Part shown: piece by piece, positions 11,874 through 23,769 of the stretch | How positions within the stretch are numbered: the first letter of the stretch is position 1 | How the letters are laid out: every line of letters begins with the position of its first letter | Assembly (NCBI GenBank): GCA_001414485.1 | Contig: LLEY01000087.1 | Location: 124,001 to 188,000, forward strand | Direction: 5' to 3' | DNA length: 64,000 nt | DNA from: Calycina herbarum | Lineage: Eukaryota > Ascomycota > Leotiomycetes > Helotiales > Pezizellaceae | Program-made: the position numbers and the translations under genes | Notes under the pieces: generated by a model | Seen by the model: the letters and a program-made list of their open reading frames with translations, nothing else | Told to the model about the DNA's origin: nothing | The model's database searches: none

Positions 11874-13538
11874 ATGCCAGCTATCTTCTTATCTGAATAT
11901 TGGAGCAAGACTTGGAAAATCGACCCAAATATTCCAAACGATTGGGATAATTAGAATAATAGCAAGTCCGTTCTCCCAGAAGTGTTGGAACAAGTATAGA
12001 AGGGAAAGTCGCTCCGGAGAACATTTACGAAATCCTGCAGCCTCTGGTGGGTCATTGAAGTCAGTGATCGCGAGCAACGGCCAACACGCTTTAGAATCGA
12101 TTCCCTTGAACCAAAATATTTAGCGATTCACTATTCACTTTTAGCCCGTTACTCATTTAAAGTTGAGGTTCAAATTTTATTTCGTGCGAGCCTCGCTTTC
12201 GTGAAGGTCCATGGCTCCACAGCTCCTTCCCTCACAGAGCTTTCCGGGAAGGAGCTACCCTCAACCTCCCTCTTCTCCAAGTCCATTTCCTTTACATCAT
12301 ATGGCAAAAGATCCACGATGATCCCGCAAACAGCCTCAACAATGGATCCAGAACCAAATCCGTTGAGAACATTGACCGTCCTTCTCAACTACGAAAGAAC
12401 CACCTCGGATTGGCGCCTCGTAAACACTCGCCTTCTCAACACATCATTCGTCGACCCCAATGCATGGTCAACAATCACCCCCAAAGAGCACAAAAGATAC
12501 CTCCCAAATAAGCCAACGACCCTCCAAGAAGAAAACATCCACATTTTCCACCCCTACACCGAGCCAGAAAACTCCAAACCACTCGCTACTTGCCTCATCC
12601 ATCCATTGGCCTCACCCGAAGTTCAAAATCCCTCCCCGAAAACCCGTGATCTAATCTACAACATCTCTAGGGGCAACAATGGATGTTACTTTGCAATTTA
12701 CATCTATGACCACTTCTTCGAATTATGCCCAAAAGGTCAGAAAATCTCTATTTAAATAGGAAAGGAAGAGCCCTACCTGGTATCTCCCGCTCGTCGGATC
12801 TTCGAATACAAAGTTCACGGACCAAAGTCACTTTCATGTTCACTCGTTCATACATCCGACTCGACAGGAGATTACTTCATCAGTTCCGGGGACCAGGAAG
12901 GCAGGGCACATGCAGTCCTGGCGTTTCCACACCCAGCGAGTGATGACCCAAAGAAGCTTGGTCCAGATGGGGTCCTTGTGGTGGATATGACATCTTTGCA
13001 GTACGGGGAAGCTGGTCGGGGAATATATGGAGAGCTGTCAGAAATCAGGTGATTTGGGGGCCAAATCTTGGTGCTTAATAAGCCCTTGGAACATATTTAG
13101 ACTGTTTGTCTGTATGGACAACTTAGACTCGAAATCATCGAATCCATCAATACACAGATCAAAACCATCACTTCCATCCCCCATTCTTGACAAGAGCAAT
13201 ATTTCATGGGCACGAAGAATCATTGGAAAGCTGTGGTGAGCAAATACTGCGGCGAATTGAAACTGAAGTTCGATAAGCATGATATTATGGAATACTCCCC
13301 CACGTTCACCCCAATCTCAAAGAAGTGCGCAGAGAGAGTTTGAAAAAAATGGCAGGCCCGGGAGAAAGTTTCATGGTGTTCTTTCTGCGGAGTACCTCCA
13401 GGTAGTGGTGTGGGTTTAAAACAGTATGCTGGGCGTAAATATGTCAGATACTGCAGCAGGGAGCATCAGATCGCAGATTGGAAGTTACATAGCATGACTT
13501 GCAAGAAGAAAGGGAAGGAACCTGAATGGACGAAATAG
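11874..13538 (+). pseudogene. MYND-finger protein, frame-intact but with seven nonsense codons (copy 2)
   Basis: A single frame runs from ATG 11874 to TAG 13536-13538 (555 codons) with no frameshift. The C terminus has a good MYND finger: W-C-S-F-C-G-V-P-P ... Y-C-S-R-E-H-Q-x-x-D-W-K-L-H-x-x-x-C, followed by a lysine-rich tail. The upstream region (about 450 residues) is not recognised beyond similarity to copy 1. Premature stops: TAG 11952, TAG 11997, TAA 12753, TGA 13050, TAG 13098, TGA 13188, TGA 13341. Each equals CAG, CAA or CGA after one C-to-T change, the pattern expected from RIP acting on a duplicated gene. Shorter ORFs seen in this stretch (e.g. 12,201-12,755) are pieces of this frame. 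I did not exclude an intron around one of the stops. Confidence 0.72.
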
Positions 13539-13795
13539 TGAGCTATGGGAAATCACACATTCAGCGAGATCTTACCACCGGCTGAAAATGAGTGGATGAT
13601 GAGTGGAAGATGAGGAAAATGGGAAGAAAGGAAGTTAACTTCGAACTATCAGTATACTCTAGCAGAGAAAACCAATAATGGTGCCCTTAAGAAAACAATC
13701 AAATAAACATAAAATCGGTCATTGCTCTCCAGCCCTCTTCTATCTCATTGTACGAGACACTCTCTGGTAATCATAGCGATAAAGTCTAGGACGAT
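13539..13795. other. Spacer to the hAT insertion
   Basis: Ordinary-composition sequence after the MYND pseudogene, ending with the left TSD of the hAT transposon, AGGACGAT (13788-13795). Composition changes within about 100 bases. Confidence 0.6.
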
Positions 13796-14477
13796 CAGTG
13801 TGAGAAATGAGTAGAGTAGAGTAGAGTAGTACTCTGAGTATTCGGGCTGTATTCGGCCGGGCCGGGACGAGACTCGGAGTAGCGTTCTAGGGCTGCCGAG
13901 AGCTTTAGCGAGATCTCCTTTCTACTCTATTTACTACGTAACTTCTTTAATAATAGCCTTATTAAATTAGCTATTAATTATATAATAATAACTATAAGTA
14001 CTTAATATATATAATTAGTAATATTATTTATAATAAGCTTTATATAGTCTTTTTAGCTACTAGTAGTTAAGCGGCTATATAGACGTACTTATTTATAGAG
14101 TTTCTATTTATAAGAAGCTTATACACTTCTTAGAGTACCTATTACTAGGCTTTACGTCTATTATTCTAGGCTTTCTAGTAATAGCTTAGTATCTTCTTAT
14201 ATTCCTCTCGTTCTATTACTATTTAGTTATTCTTATAAATAACTATCTTAATATTAACGTAATATAACAGCTCTCTTAAGAGCTTAGTTAGCTCTTCTAT
14301 ATATAGGAATAATAATAATTATCTTCTAGTATACTGTCTTATATAGAACTATTCTCTAATATATCTCTAACCTAAGTCTCTTAATTCTATCTTCTATTCT
14401 CTCTACTCTACGGTTCTATATCTCTCGAGAGATACTTCTACTGCTTTTTCTAAGAACTACTGAATATACTTTGAATA

Positions 14478-17400
14478 ACGTGATTTATTACCGAGCTGCG
14501 TATATTACCGAGCTGTGTACTTTTACCGAATTTACTACTCTACTACTTTAATACACGTTTTCTTCTTCTATAATATAAGTCTAAACTTAAAAAGCACGAA
14601 TTATATTAGCTATTAAAGCTATTCGAACATCTAAACGAAAATTAAGCTATAGAAACGCTAACGTGTTTTATAAGCGAGTCGCCTACTTTTTTAACCTAGT
14701 GTTATTATAATATAAAATACTTAATACTATATAAAGTTATTATTACTATAGAAGCTATCTAGTATTCTTTAGAACTTTCGCTATCTTCTATATCTAATAT
14801 TTCTACCTAATAAGTATAAGAATTATACCTAGTTTTACTATAACAGCTATAGTATCTGTCTACGCGAACTCTCTTCCTAGACTCTTTACCTTATTTCTAG
14901 CTACTATTTTCCTTAGATATAATTAAATCAGCTACGTTACTTACGATTAATGTCTCTTAACTCTTAATATACTTCCTCTTACGACTTTTATACTTAGTTA
15001 TAGCCTTAGTTATTATACGAAGACTAGTGATTTCCTTATATATTAATACTATATTATATATCACCCTAGTTAAGCCTTTTTTAAGTTGATTAAGAGACTG
15101 AATAATAGAACTAGGTAACGAGTCTTAATATCTTTAAATCTAATCTCGAATAAGCGTTAATTAAGCTATTATTTCGTATACGTTACTTAGTATTTTAGAT
15201 ATCTATAGAGTATCTTCTAGTATTATTAGTATTAGTATACGAAGCCTTAAATTAAGCTTTGATAACATAGCTTCTAAGCTATATAGGACTAGCCTAGCCT
15301 CTTTAAAACTCGCGTAGATATTATCTTTTGTAAATGCTTTATAAAAAGCTACTTTAAATACGAGAAGAAAGGTTTCTTTAATAATATAGTTAATATAATT
15401 CTATACTAAGCCTAATATCTTAGCTCTATACGCTCGCTTTAATAGTAAGAAGTAGACTATATTAAGCAGCTATAGTAGGTGCGATAAGTATAGAGGTATA
15501 TAGAGAGTAATAATATTTAAGTCTTTATAGAGTTACTAGAATTTAAGTAAGTTATAGCTTTTATAACTATTAATAATTAATAAATAATATCCTCTTATAC
15601 TTTATACCTTTATATACTTATTAAATTACTTTAACTATATAACTCTAAGCTTATTATTTATCTAGCCGTTGTTACTAACCTTAATTACCTAATTATATAG
15701 TATATATATATCTTAGTATTAGGTAGAAATAAGTACTTTACCTACGAATATAATAAATAGCGGGATTATCTATTCTATTATATTAACTCTCTAAATAACT
15801 ATAACTTACTCGCGATTATCTAGCTAAACTTGCTTTCGCTTCCTATACGTTTCTAAGCTTATAATAATAAGTTAGAACGAAATAACTCCTATTATAAAGC
15901 TACTTTCGTTAAAGTTATAACTATTCTTATCTTAAATACTATATTTCTCTTTAATAGACTATATAAGTGTAAACTATAGGCTAATAACTCGCGGATCCTT
16001 AGTTAAAGCTTGCTAACGATTATATAAACGACTCTATCGAGTTTTAAGCTTAGATATACGTTTTATAAAGTTATCTAGCTAGGCTCTATCTATAGGCTTT
16101 CCGTCGCGCTCTCTTAGTAGATTATTAGCTATATCTTATACTATATCTCTTATAGACGAAAACCCTCGCGAATCTAACTCTAATATATATCTAACTATTA
16201 CCTCCTTCTCTAGCTTTGTAAACTTTTTCGAATTAGACTAGTAATCGCGTTATAAGAGCTTTCTAGCGCGTCGATTAGAGAGAGTCTTTCGAGGAATATA
16301 GTAAATCTTTATAACGCTTCGTTTAGTTAATAACGCGTTGTTTTCGAGTTCTTAGGTTACTAAAATAATATTAGCTTCTTAAGAAAGTAATTAAACATTG
16401 TAGTATTAAACTATTATAATTTAAAGATAGTATATAGTACGTGATAAGAAAAGTAGACGACTCGCTTATATAGGCGACTCGCTTATATAGGCGACTCGCT
16501 TATAAAACACGTTATAAAAATCTATAAAGTTTCTAAATCTACTCTTCGTCTTAGAATAAACAGCTAACCTTCTCGTAGTAATACTAAACTTAATTATTTA
16601 AAGCTAACGAAATTAGAGAAGGAAACAATTATTTAATATATATTTAATCGAGATTCTAGAGGGTTTTCGCCTCGGCTAGCTAATATAGAAGATATAGCGA
16701 ATTACCTTCTTAAGATACGTAGAGTAAAACACGTTAGAAAGCGCTAGATAGAACGATTCGTAGTTCGACGACTAGAGCTAAAAACGTGTTTTAATCGTAT
16801 TTATAACTTTTAAAGAGCCTTATACGAAGATCCTAAGTTAATTAGTACGTGGTTTCGACTAGTAGAGAATATATAAGCGAAATATAGTATAGTAGATAGC
16901 GATTTCTATAACTTCGACGAGACTAGCTTTATAATAGATTAAATCTATTCTAGAATAGTTATTACTTATACTAATCGACGTAGTAAGAGTAAGGCAGTTT
17001 AACTAGGTAATTAAGAATAGACGATAGTAATTATTATAATTAATAGCAAAGGTAGAAGTATCTCTCTATTTCTTATTATTTAAAGCGCTAATTACCTCGC
17101 GAATTAGTATTCCGAAACTAGCCTCTCTTATAATTAGGTTATTAAACCTATAAATAATAGTTAGATAAATAATAACATAGGTCTAGAATAGTTAAAATAC
17201 TTTAATAAATATACTACTACTTAAGCTAAGAGTCTATATCGTATATTAGTTTTAGATAGATATAAGAGTTATAAATCAGTAGAATTTTAAGAATATTATA
17301 AGTCTTATAATATTATAACTCTTAGATTACTTCTATATTCTTCTTATCTAACCTAGCTACTTAATATCAGGTGTTTTACTATTCTTAAGTAGAAGTATAG

Positions 17401-18175
17401 TTAAGAAATCAAAGAGTTTATAAAAGTATATATTAATTATATTACTAAGGTCGAGTTCTCTATAGCTTTTAAACAAGCGTATATTAAGTTAATTACTTCT
17501 ATAAACGGTTAGGCTAGATTCTACAAGGCTAGATTAATACCTTTTAACTCTTAAGTAGTTATATCGAAGTTAGATATAAAGTTATAAACTCTAATACCTA
17601 CTAGCCTCTCTTCTGTCGAGTCAGACTCTTAGGTTTCGTAGATCTCTTATAACCTAATAGAAGCTCTCTTATAAACGACTTTGGTTAGAGATCGTATTAC
17701 CTATTATTAAGGAAGCTTACCTACTCCTCTTTTTTAAACTGTCGCTTTGTTAGCTAAAGATATAAAGCGTTTAGCTTATAAATTAACTCTTGTTAATACC
17801 GAGCTACGTATACTTCGAGCGGTAAATAAGACACTTTCTAAGTATCGTAGAGCTAAAAAGAATCGTATCTATTAAGAAGGTACACTTACTATAGAGGATA
17901 TATATAATATTATAACTTAAGACGAAGTAAATAAGCAGATACGACGTAATAAGTACTTAAGAAGAGTAAATCGTAAGAAAGGGATTTCGACTATACGACG
18001 TTATAGTACTTATAGAAAGACTAGTTATAATATATAAACTTATTAAGAACTTATAGATATATCTAGCTTATTAGAATCTAAAGAGTAATAAGTTTTATCT
18101 ATTATTATAGTTGATTTATTATATTTTAAAGTAGTAGAAGTCGGTAAAAGTACGTAGCTCGGTAATAGATTACGT
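14478..18175 (+). mobile_element. pogo/Fot-type element P2 (host of nested P3)
   Basis: Starts ACGTGATTTATTACCGAGCT and ends with the inverse near 18,175; TA duplications at 14476-14477 and 18176-18177. The left end holds the motif TATTACCGAGCTGCG/GTG twice, the right end once. Removing P3 leaves about 1,844 bp, the same size as the other family members. Plus strand: HTH_Tc5/CENP-B-like region about 16,600-16,830 and an intact-looking F-Y-N-F-D-E-T-S-F box at about 16,905-16,938; a basic C terminus near 17,800-18,050. Many stops. Confidence 0.85.
14661..16512 (-). mobile_element. pogo/Fot-type element P3, 1,852 bp, nested in P2
   Basis: Ends start ACGTGTTTTATAAGCGAGTC; TA at 14659-14660 and 16513-16514. 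The motif ATAAGCGAGTCGCCT occurs once at the left end but three times in tandem at the right end. Minus-strand coding: an HTH_Tc5-like domain (E-K-E-V-I-V-x-Y-I-L-E-L-D-S-R-G-F) is readable at about 16,220-16,130, followed by R-x-S-K-L-K-T-R and D-P-R. It is inserted in the opposite direction to P2 between the P2 TIR and its HTH region. Confidence 0.85.
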
Positions 18176-18649
18176 TATCTACTTATAACGATTATAAATA
18201 GTAGAGAATCTATTCTCTAGTTATAAAGATCTCTCTAGTTTTATACTCCTGTTTATACTATCTAGGTCTTTTCTAATTACTCTATTACCGTTGTCGAGAG
18301 TTCTTTATCTCTTCTAGTAATTCTCTTAACTTAAATATAGTATATACTAACTATATAGTATAACTACTATAGGTATTACCTCTAATCTTAGGTTAAGATA
18401 TAGCGCGTACCTTCTTAAAGTTAGATAATTCTATAGTATATCTAGAGTAGAAGTCCTCTAGTATTAGCGAATATATAGTATTAACTTTAGAGCTATCTCG
18501 AATAGTTAGTTACTAGTAGTCTATAGATACTACTATCGAGTAAATAAGCTATATAAGTCTTTGTTATTAGTACTAAGTATATTACTATATATAGCGTTTA
18601 TTATAGCTTCTTTATTAAGAGTCGAGGTTAGTAAAAACTTTAATAGTAT

Positions 18650-20640
18650 AACAGTCCCAGTTATATACGACTGGATCACGTGACTGAGGCTGGATCACGT
18701 GCCGATGTTCTACCAAAGTCTCGCTTAGTATATACTAGAGGCCGTAGAAGTAAATTCTACAGAAGTAAAAGCGTAGCTATAATATATTATAAGTTATAAA
18801 GAGTGAAAAAGTTAAATAAGATACCTGTTATACGTCTGTTTATAGTTACGTAACACTTCCGTTTAATATTAAAGTTAAAGGTAAATAGTATAGTAGATAT
18901 TTATATCTAAGTTTTCTAGCCTTCTCTTTTAATAATAATAACAGTAGTAATAATAGAACGTAAGCCTCTCTTTTTAAACCTCTATCTATATGAAAAAACC
19001 TTATAGGCTGTAAACTAACTACTACGGACTGTAGAATAGAGAATATATTAACCGCCGCCGCTGCCGCTACTACCGCCCGCGCTGCTACTACTACTATAGC
19101 TTATATAGCTTCTCTGCCGTTCCCTGCCCTGCCCGCCCTCTCTCCTCAGCTTTTACAGGCTATAATATCTCTTATAAGAAGGCTTACAGTCCGTTCTACT
19201 GTCTTACAGCCTAGCTATATAATTAACACCGCCTAGCCTACTAACTTAGAGGCTTTACTTAGTTAGTTAATTAGCTAACTAAATATCTCTAAGTATATAT
19301 ACTATATAGGTAGGTCTAGACCGTAGAGTACGTGTATATTAGTACCTAGCTTCTTTAGAAGTAGTTATATAAACTGCTATTATAGCAGCGAGAGACAGGG
19401 CAGGGATTCCTTAATAAGGTTACGTGTTATAGCTTATAAGCTTACTATAGATCAAGTCTACCTCGGTCGTCGTAATAGAGAGATTAAAGACTATAGACTA
19501 GGTGTTAATAGATAGGAAACGGTCTATATTAGACGCTACTATGTCTATAGTATTATTAACAGGATCTATAGAGTAGGTCGTTGAATCGATAATAGTAGGA
19601 AACGTATCTAATATATCTCTATCGTCTAGAAGCGACTTAATATAAGCGTATAAGAGAGTAATATAACAGTAGTTAAGATAGTATACTTAGAGGTAATAGA
19701 GCTATATTAAGATATAACGTTTATAGACCTGAAAATCTGCCTTAAACTAGTGTTAATATCTAGACAGGTAAGTATAGTCTATACTAGTATATAAGTAGAG
19801 ACTTACCTAGAATTCTAGCCTATATCTAGTAAGCAGATAAGTATAATATCTAGATCTATAGAGAGATTTAGAAGGATAGTAACTGTCTTAACTATATTCT
19901 ATATAAAGCTAATATAGTAACCTAAATAGTAATACTAGTACCTATAATACTAAAAGAGGACTATCTAGACATAGGAACAGGTAATAATTATCTCTTCTAC
20001 TTAAGTAAGCTCTAGTAAGGTATCTATTACAGGTCCGGGGTCTATCTTATTATCTATAGACATAAGATATAGTCTATAATCTTTAAGATCTTATAAGTAA
20101 TACTTATAGTATACTATATCCTTTAAAGTTATTATAAACTACTGTTCGTACTATAGCAGCTATAACTCTCTATCTAGATAGTCTATATAGAATCGTTAAA
20201 GTCTTGAATCAGCTGCTACTAGTCTATAAGAAGGAAGCCTGGTTCGCGGAGAGAGAGAGAGGGTTATAGAGAGAGAGTAGGTTCGAGAGTCGATTCGCGA
20301 ACGATATAGATCTATAGTAGATAGGAAGGCGGCTATAGAAGAGCCTATATTAATTAATACTATATAGAAGGAAGAGAAGAGGAAATACAGGTATTAGCGC
20401 GTTAATTCGTAGGCGTTAAGCTAGCTGTTATAGACTAGCTATAGTTATAATACAGCGTTTTCGTAGTTTATTATAGTATATAATATACGATAAGTAGATC
20501 TATAAATAGATATCTACGTTTATATTCTTAAAGAAAGAGGGAAGAGGGAGCTTCTATATACACGTTAAGTAGTATTTAACAGCTATAGTATAGAAGGAAA
20601 GTAGACTAGAACGAATATAGTAAAATCTAAGTAAGGTTAT
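18650..20640 (-). mobile_element. Helitron-like fragment (DUF6570 region), inside the hAT element
   Basis: Minus-strand reading of about 20,080-19,600 gives I-D-P-G-P-V-I-D-T-L-L-E-L-T-x-V-E-E-I-I-I, then Y-I-S-F and L-D-I-I-L-I, in the order known from the DUF6570 domain that precedes the Helitron replicase/helicase in Helitron-type proteins. Rep and Pif1-like helicase motifs were not found, so this is a fragment. Limits are approximate; a 5' TC after an A is possible at about 18,654 but no 3' hairpin-CTRR end was identified. Confidence 0.42.
19013..19214. repeat. Imperfect inverted repeat around a GC-rich core
   Basis: Arms 19013-19033 and 19185-19214 share (inverted) AGGCTGTAA and ACGGACTGTA. 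The enclosed 150 bases contain CCGCCGCCGCTGCCGC- and CCCTGCCCTGCCCGCCC-like GC-rich stretches, unusual inside a RIP block. It could be a hairpin of the host element or a small separate insertion. Confidence 0.45.
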
Positions 20641-21673
20641 AGGAGAAAAGAGCCTTACTAACTACGAAGGACACTTTCGAATGACTAAGCGATATATATC
20701 AGGTGATCTGACATTTTTCGATTACGTAAGTAAAAAGGTAGCCTTCGACTCGCGGGCAGAGGGGGTCGGAACCTAAAAAAAAGCTACGCTTTTAATAAAT
20801 AGAGACAGAGCGTACTAACTCTCCTCTTCTCTCTTTAGTTTAGTTTTCCTCGAATATAAGTACTATTCTATAAGTACTTCTTTTAGTATATTTATAGAGA
20901 GCTGTTATAAATAGTCGTAAAAAAGAGAGTATTATAACACTGTTTTTAACTTAAACTTAGCTCTATAAATCGTTCTAAGGCTAGAATAGAACTGCTAAAG
21001 GTTCGTAGAATATACTATATATAAGTTAAGCTTTATAAATACTACTTTAAAGAAAAGAGAGTTAAAAGAGAAGTAAGTAGCTCTTTATATATTTTATATA
21101 CTAAGTTTCTATACTAATTAACTTATTAAGTTCTCTCTTTTAAGTTAGTAGAAAGTTAATAAGCTTAACTATCTAGTTTAATCTATATTAGCTTAGAAGT
21201 ATTTATAAGTTCTAGCTACTTTAGCTTCTAGTAAAAGAGTCTTTAGTTAGAGAGCTAATATAGTTATAAAGCAACGAAATAGGCTCTCTAAAGAGACTAT
21301 AGAGGCTATAATTAGTCTAAAAAGCCAGGGTCTTTATCTAGAAGAAGAGACTAAAGAAGAGATAAAAGAAAGAAGAGAGAGAAGAAAAATAAAGATATAC
21401 TACTTTATACTTTAGTTATTTGTTTCTATTTATAGTATACTACTCAGAGTACTATTTAAGTAGTTATAAGTAACTACTCTACTCTACTCTACTTACACTA
21501 CTTAGAGTACTACTTGAGTACCTGAGTATTCCTTGCTCACATTGAGGACGATGAAGAAATTGTGTTTTCAATGCTTCTAAACCTTTTCGGATAACAAATT
21601 AGTTACCCCAACCATTCGAACACAATTCTTGCAAATATAGATGCCGGAAAGTAATGCTGATTTCGCTCACATT

Positions 21674-23132
21674 CTACAACTTTCTTTTCTCGACACTTTC
21701 ATCCACCTCCGCTTCAACATCCTCTACCACCTCATCACCCACCGCATCACCCTCCCCATTCCTAAGTCTCTCCTGAACCCTCATCAAACACTTGCCCAAC
21801 AGATTCTCCCCCCACTCCTCCCTCCTCTCCTCCGCATCCGCCTCCTTAAACCCCACGCCCCAAATCCAATCGTAAGGACTAGCCTCCACCAACTCCCTCT
21901 CCCCAGTCCCCAAAAGCAACCCCCTAATCCTCATCCTCTCCTCCTGCACTTTTTTCCCAAGTCCCCATTTTCCTCCTTCTCCCTTTCCCTCCATCTCTCT
22001 ATATCCAAATTTCCAAAAACACCCCGTCTCAACAATCTCTTCTCTTGCTTCTTTCCATTTCGCTTCATCAAAGTTTTTAACCTCTCTCCCGTACTTTTTT
22101 TGCTCACGAGGATTTTTGGTGCTAAGGATCTTCTGGGCGGTAGGAGTGTCGGAGAAGAGGAGGGCTTTGGAGAACATCATGTATTGTTCTGCGGTGTGAA
22201 AGATGGTCGTTGGATATGTGGGATGGGTTGGGACCCGGAAGGGGAGGGGGTACCATTCTGTGAGGGGTGTTAGTTGAGATTTTCTGTGAAGGGCCAAGAG
22301 ATAAGAGAGAAGGGGAGGGTTGACATCGAGACAGAATCAGGTGAAAGTCGATGTCGACCACTACATAAGTCGCTCCTTCTTTCTTGAACACAACTCATCC
22401 CGATACAGCCCGGTCATGGTGGCAGAGTAGAGGGTTGAAGGAATGAGCGATCTTGAGTTGACTGCAAGTCAAGGAAGGAATGACATTGAGTTCGACAAAA
22501 TCTCGTCGAGGTCGCGCCTTCCTTCTTGACAATAACGACCTGATGACGGATCTCGTCAATACACCACATGTCGTCCCTTCCCTCTTCGACAACAGCTAGA
22601 CCCGACACCTTGACCCGACAACACCTGTGATGGTGGCACAAGCTCGAGATCTAAGACGTCTGGAGGAAGGACCGACTTGGATTTGACCTCATGTCACGCC
22701 TCCTATGACAAACGCAAATGTTGAATCATGAGGGGAAGAACAACTGGGACTTGTCTAGAATCTGTAGTGGTCATGAAAGACTAATAAGGCAACCACATTT
22801 CCAAGTATTCAAATCCAGATCGTACAATGATCATACATTGTTTTGAACTGAGTTTGGAATTAGGATTTGATGGTGTTTTAATAAGGAATTTGAAAGACAT
22901 AGCGGTGGAGCATGCAGATGCAGACAGGGAGAAAAGATGGTTTGAAGAACTATGTGTCAACAAAGAGAAGAAAAAGAAGAAAATAAAATAAAAACATACG
23001 TGAGAGATGGGCCTGGGGATGTGAGTATTCACGCCAGAAGAAGACTGGTGCTGTGCCTGAAGATGTGGTGGTGGACAAGGGCGCCTCAACTGTTGGTTCA
23101 GAAGGTAGGCTTTGCTTGAGTTTTGGCGCCAT
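21674..23132 (-). CDS. NADAR (YbiA-like) domain protein
   Basis: Two exons: 23132-23000 and 22257-21674, giving 238 residues. Exon 1 starts at ATG 23132 and ends P-V-F-F-W-R-E ... H-L-S; exon 2 resumes Q-W-Y-P-L-P-F, which restores the family's FW...LSQWYP order (the Gln codon is split C|AA). Then A-E-Q-Y-M-M-x-x-K-A, D-W/W-x-x-x-R region, K-F-G-Y, L-L-G-T-G-x-x-x-L-V-E-A-S-P-Y-D-W-I-W-G-V-G and N-L-L-G-K-C-L-M. NADAR proteins act on N-glycosidic bonds of ADP-ribose-linked or riboflavin-intermediate metabolites; the exact fungal role is unknown. Donor GTATGT (22999), branch CTAAC and acceptor CACAG (22258) are canonical, but the intron is 742 nt, very long for this genome. C-terminal 30 residues are acidic, E/V-rich. 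Stop 130 bases from the hAT TSD. Confidence 0.85.
22258..22999 (-). repeat. 742-nt NADAR intron with degenerate repeat units
   Basis: Contains four imperfect copies of a G-T-C-G/A-C-x-C-C-T-T-C-(C/T)-T-T-C-T-T-G-A-C-A-A word on the plus strand (22369, 22511, 22570, 22693), plus paired words TGACAT(C/T)GAG (22321, 22481) and ATGGTGGCA (about 22,427 and 22,630). Composition is ordinary, unlike the RIP blocks. No coding continuity across it. Confidence 0.55.
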
Positions 23133-23769
23133 AATTGCGATTGTAATGATTTGGCGGAAAGAATAAGACGGAGCCTATTTCAATGAGAATGATAGCAGGA
23201 GGGGATACTTATAACTTACAAGCCAACATGTATCCCACTAGATACCGGCCTAGTGGCTGTGCGGGGAAGAGTCACCTCCGTAGGCTTGAATCTAGCGAGT
23301 GGCTGCTAGCTGCCTAGCCTCAACTCTAGAGTGAGTGAATAATAATTCACCCAAAACTTTTATTAGTTCAAGTTATGATATCACAATAATACAGGGGAAC
23401 CATTGGTTTCATGAACTTTTTATTATTAGACTATCCTACGCTGAGGAGTAGTAAAATTATTAGTCAACCTTCCAGTGACTATTTTTCTTCCGCCGGTTGG
23501 TGTGTACAGCAAGCCTTAGTCTCAGCTGCCATTATCACAATCCATGCTCATCCGCAATTTCAAATGCCATATCAAAGATCTTGCTCCAGGACATGATCTC
23601 CGTGACGCAGTTGAAAAACAGAATAACGAAAAATATCAGATACCACAAGATAGGCCAACCCCAAAGTTCAAAGTACCAGTGTGCCTTGAGCGCAGAGGCT
23701 CCGACACATGCAGGCCAACCCTGGTAGAGAGGGAAGCAAAGATCCATTTCACGGTATGGAATCACCCAT
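23133..23769. other. NADAR promoter / TFIIB 3' region
   Basis: 637 bases between the NADAR start and the TFIIB stop, both genes on the minus strand. Holds a hairpin CCACTAG-N7-C-CTAGTGG near 23,238-23,260. Short overlapping ORFs on both strands (e.g. 23,535-23,765 minus, with one hydrophobic stretch) have no recognisable domain. Confidence 0.5.

Larger units (their letters stand above)
13796..21544 (+). mobile_element. hAT transposon, 7.75 kb with nested insertions
   Basis: Bounded by a perfect 8-bp duplication AGGACGAT (13788-13795 and 21545-21552). Ends are CAGTGTGAG... on the left and ...CTCACATTG on the right (inverted CAATGTGAG), i.e. the CAG/CA-type hAT terminus, followed on both sides by (GAGTA)n-rich subterminal DNA. 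The plus-strand sequence at about 21,170-21,370 reads as the hAT C-terminal dimerisation domain: S-S-x-R-V-F-S, then N-I-V-x-K-Q-R-N-R-L-S-K-E-T-I-E-A-I-I-S-L-K-S-Q-G. After removing the pogo pair (14,478-18,175) about 4.05 kb remains, which still includes the Helitron-like stretch. No intact ORF; heavily RIP-mutated. Confidence 0.85.

Noticed and set aside
21641..22273. Plus ORF of 210 codons
   Set aside because: Antisense of NADAR exon 2, whose conserved motifs are on the minus strand.
23535..23765. Minus ORF with one hydrophobic helix just after TFIIB
   Set aside because: Begins five bases beyond the TFIIB stop, no domain or start context; treated as 3' UTR.
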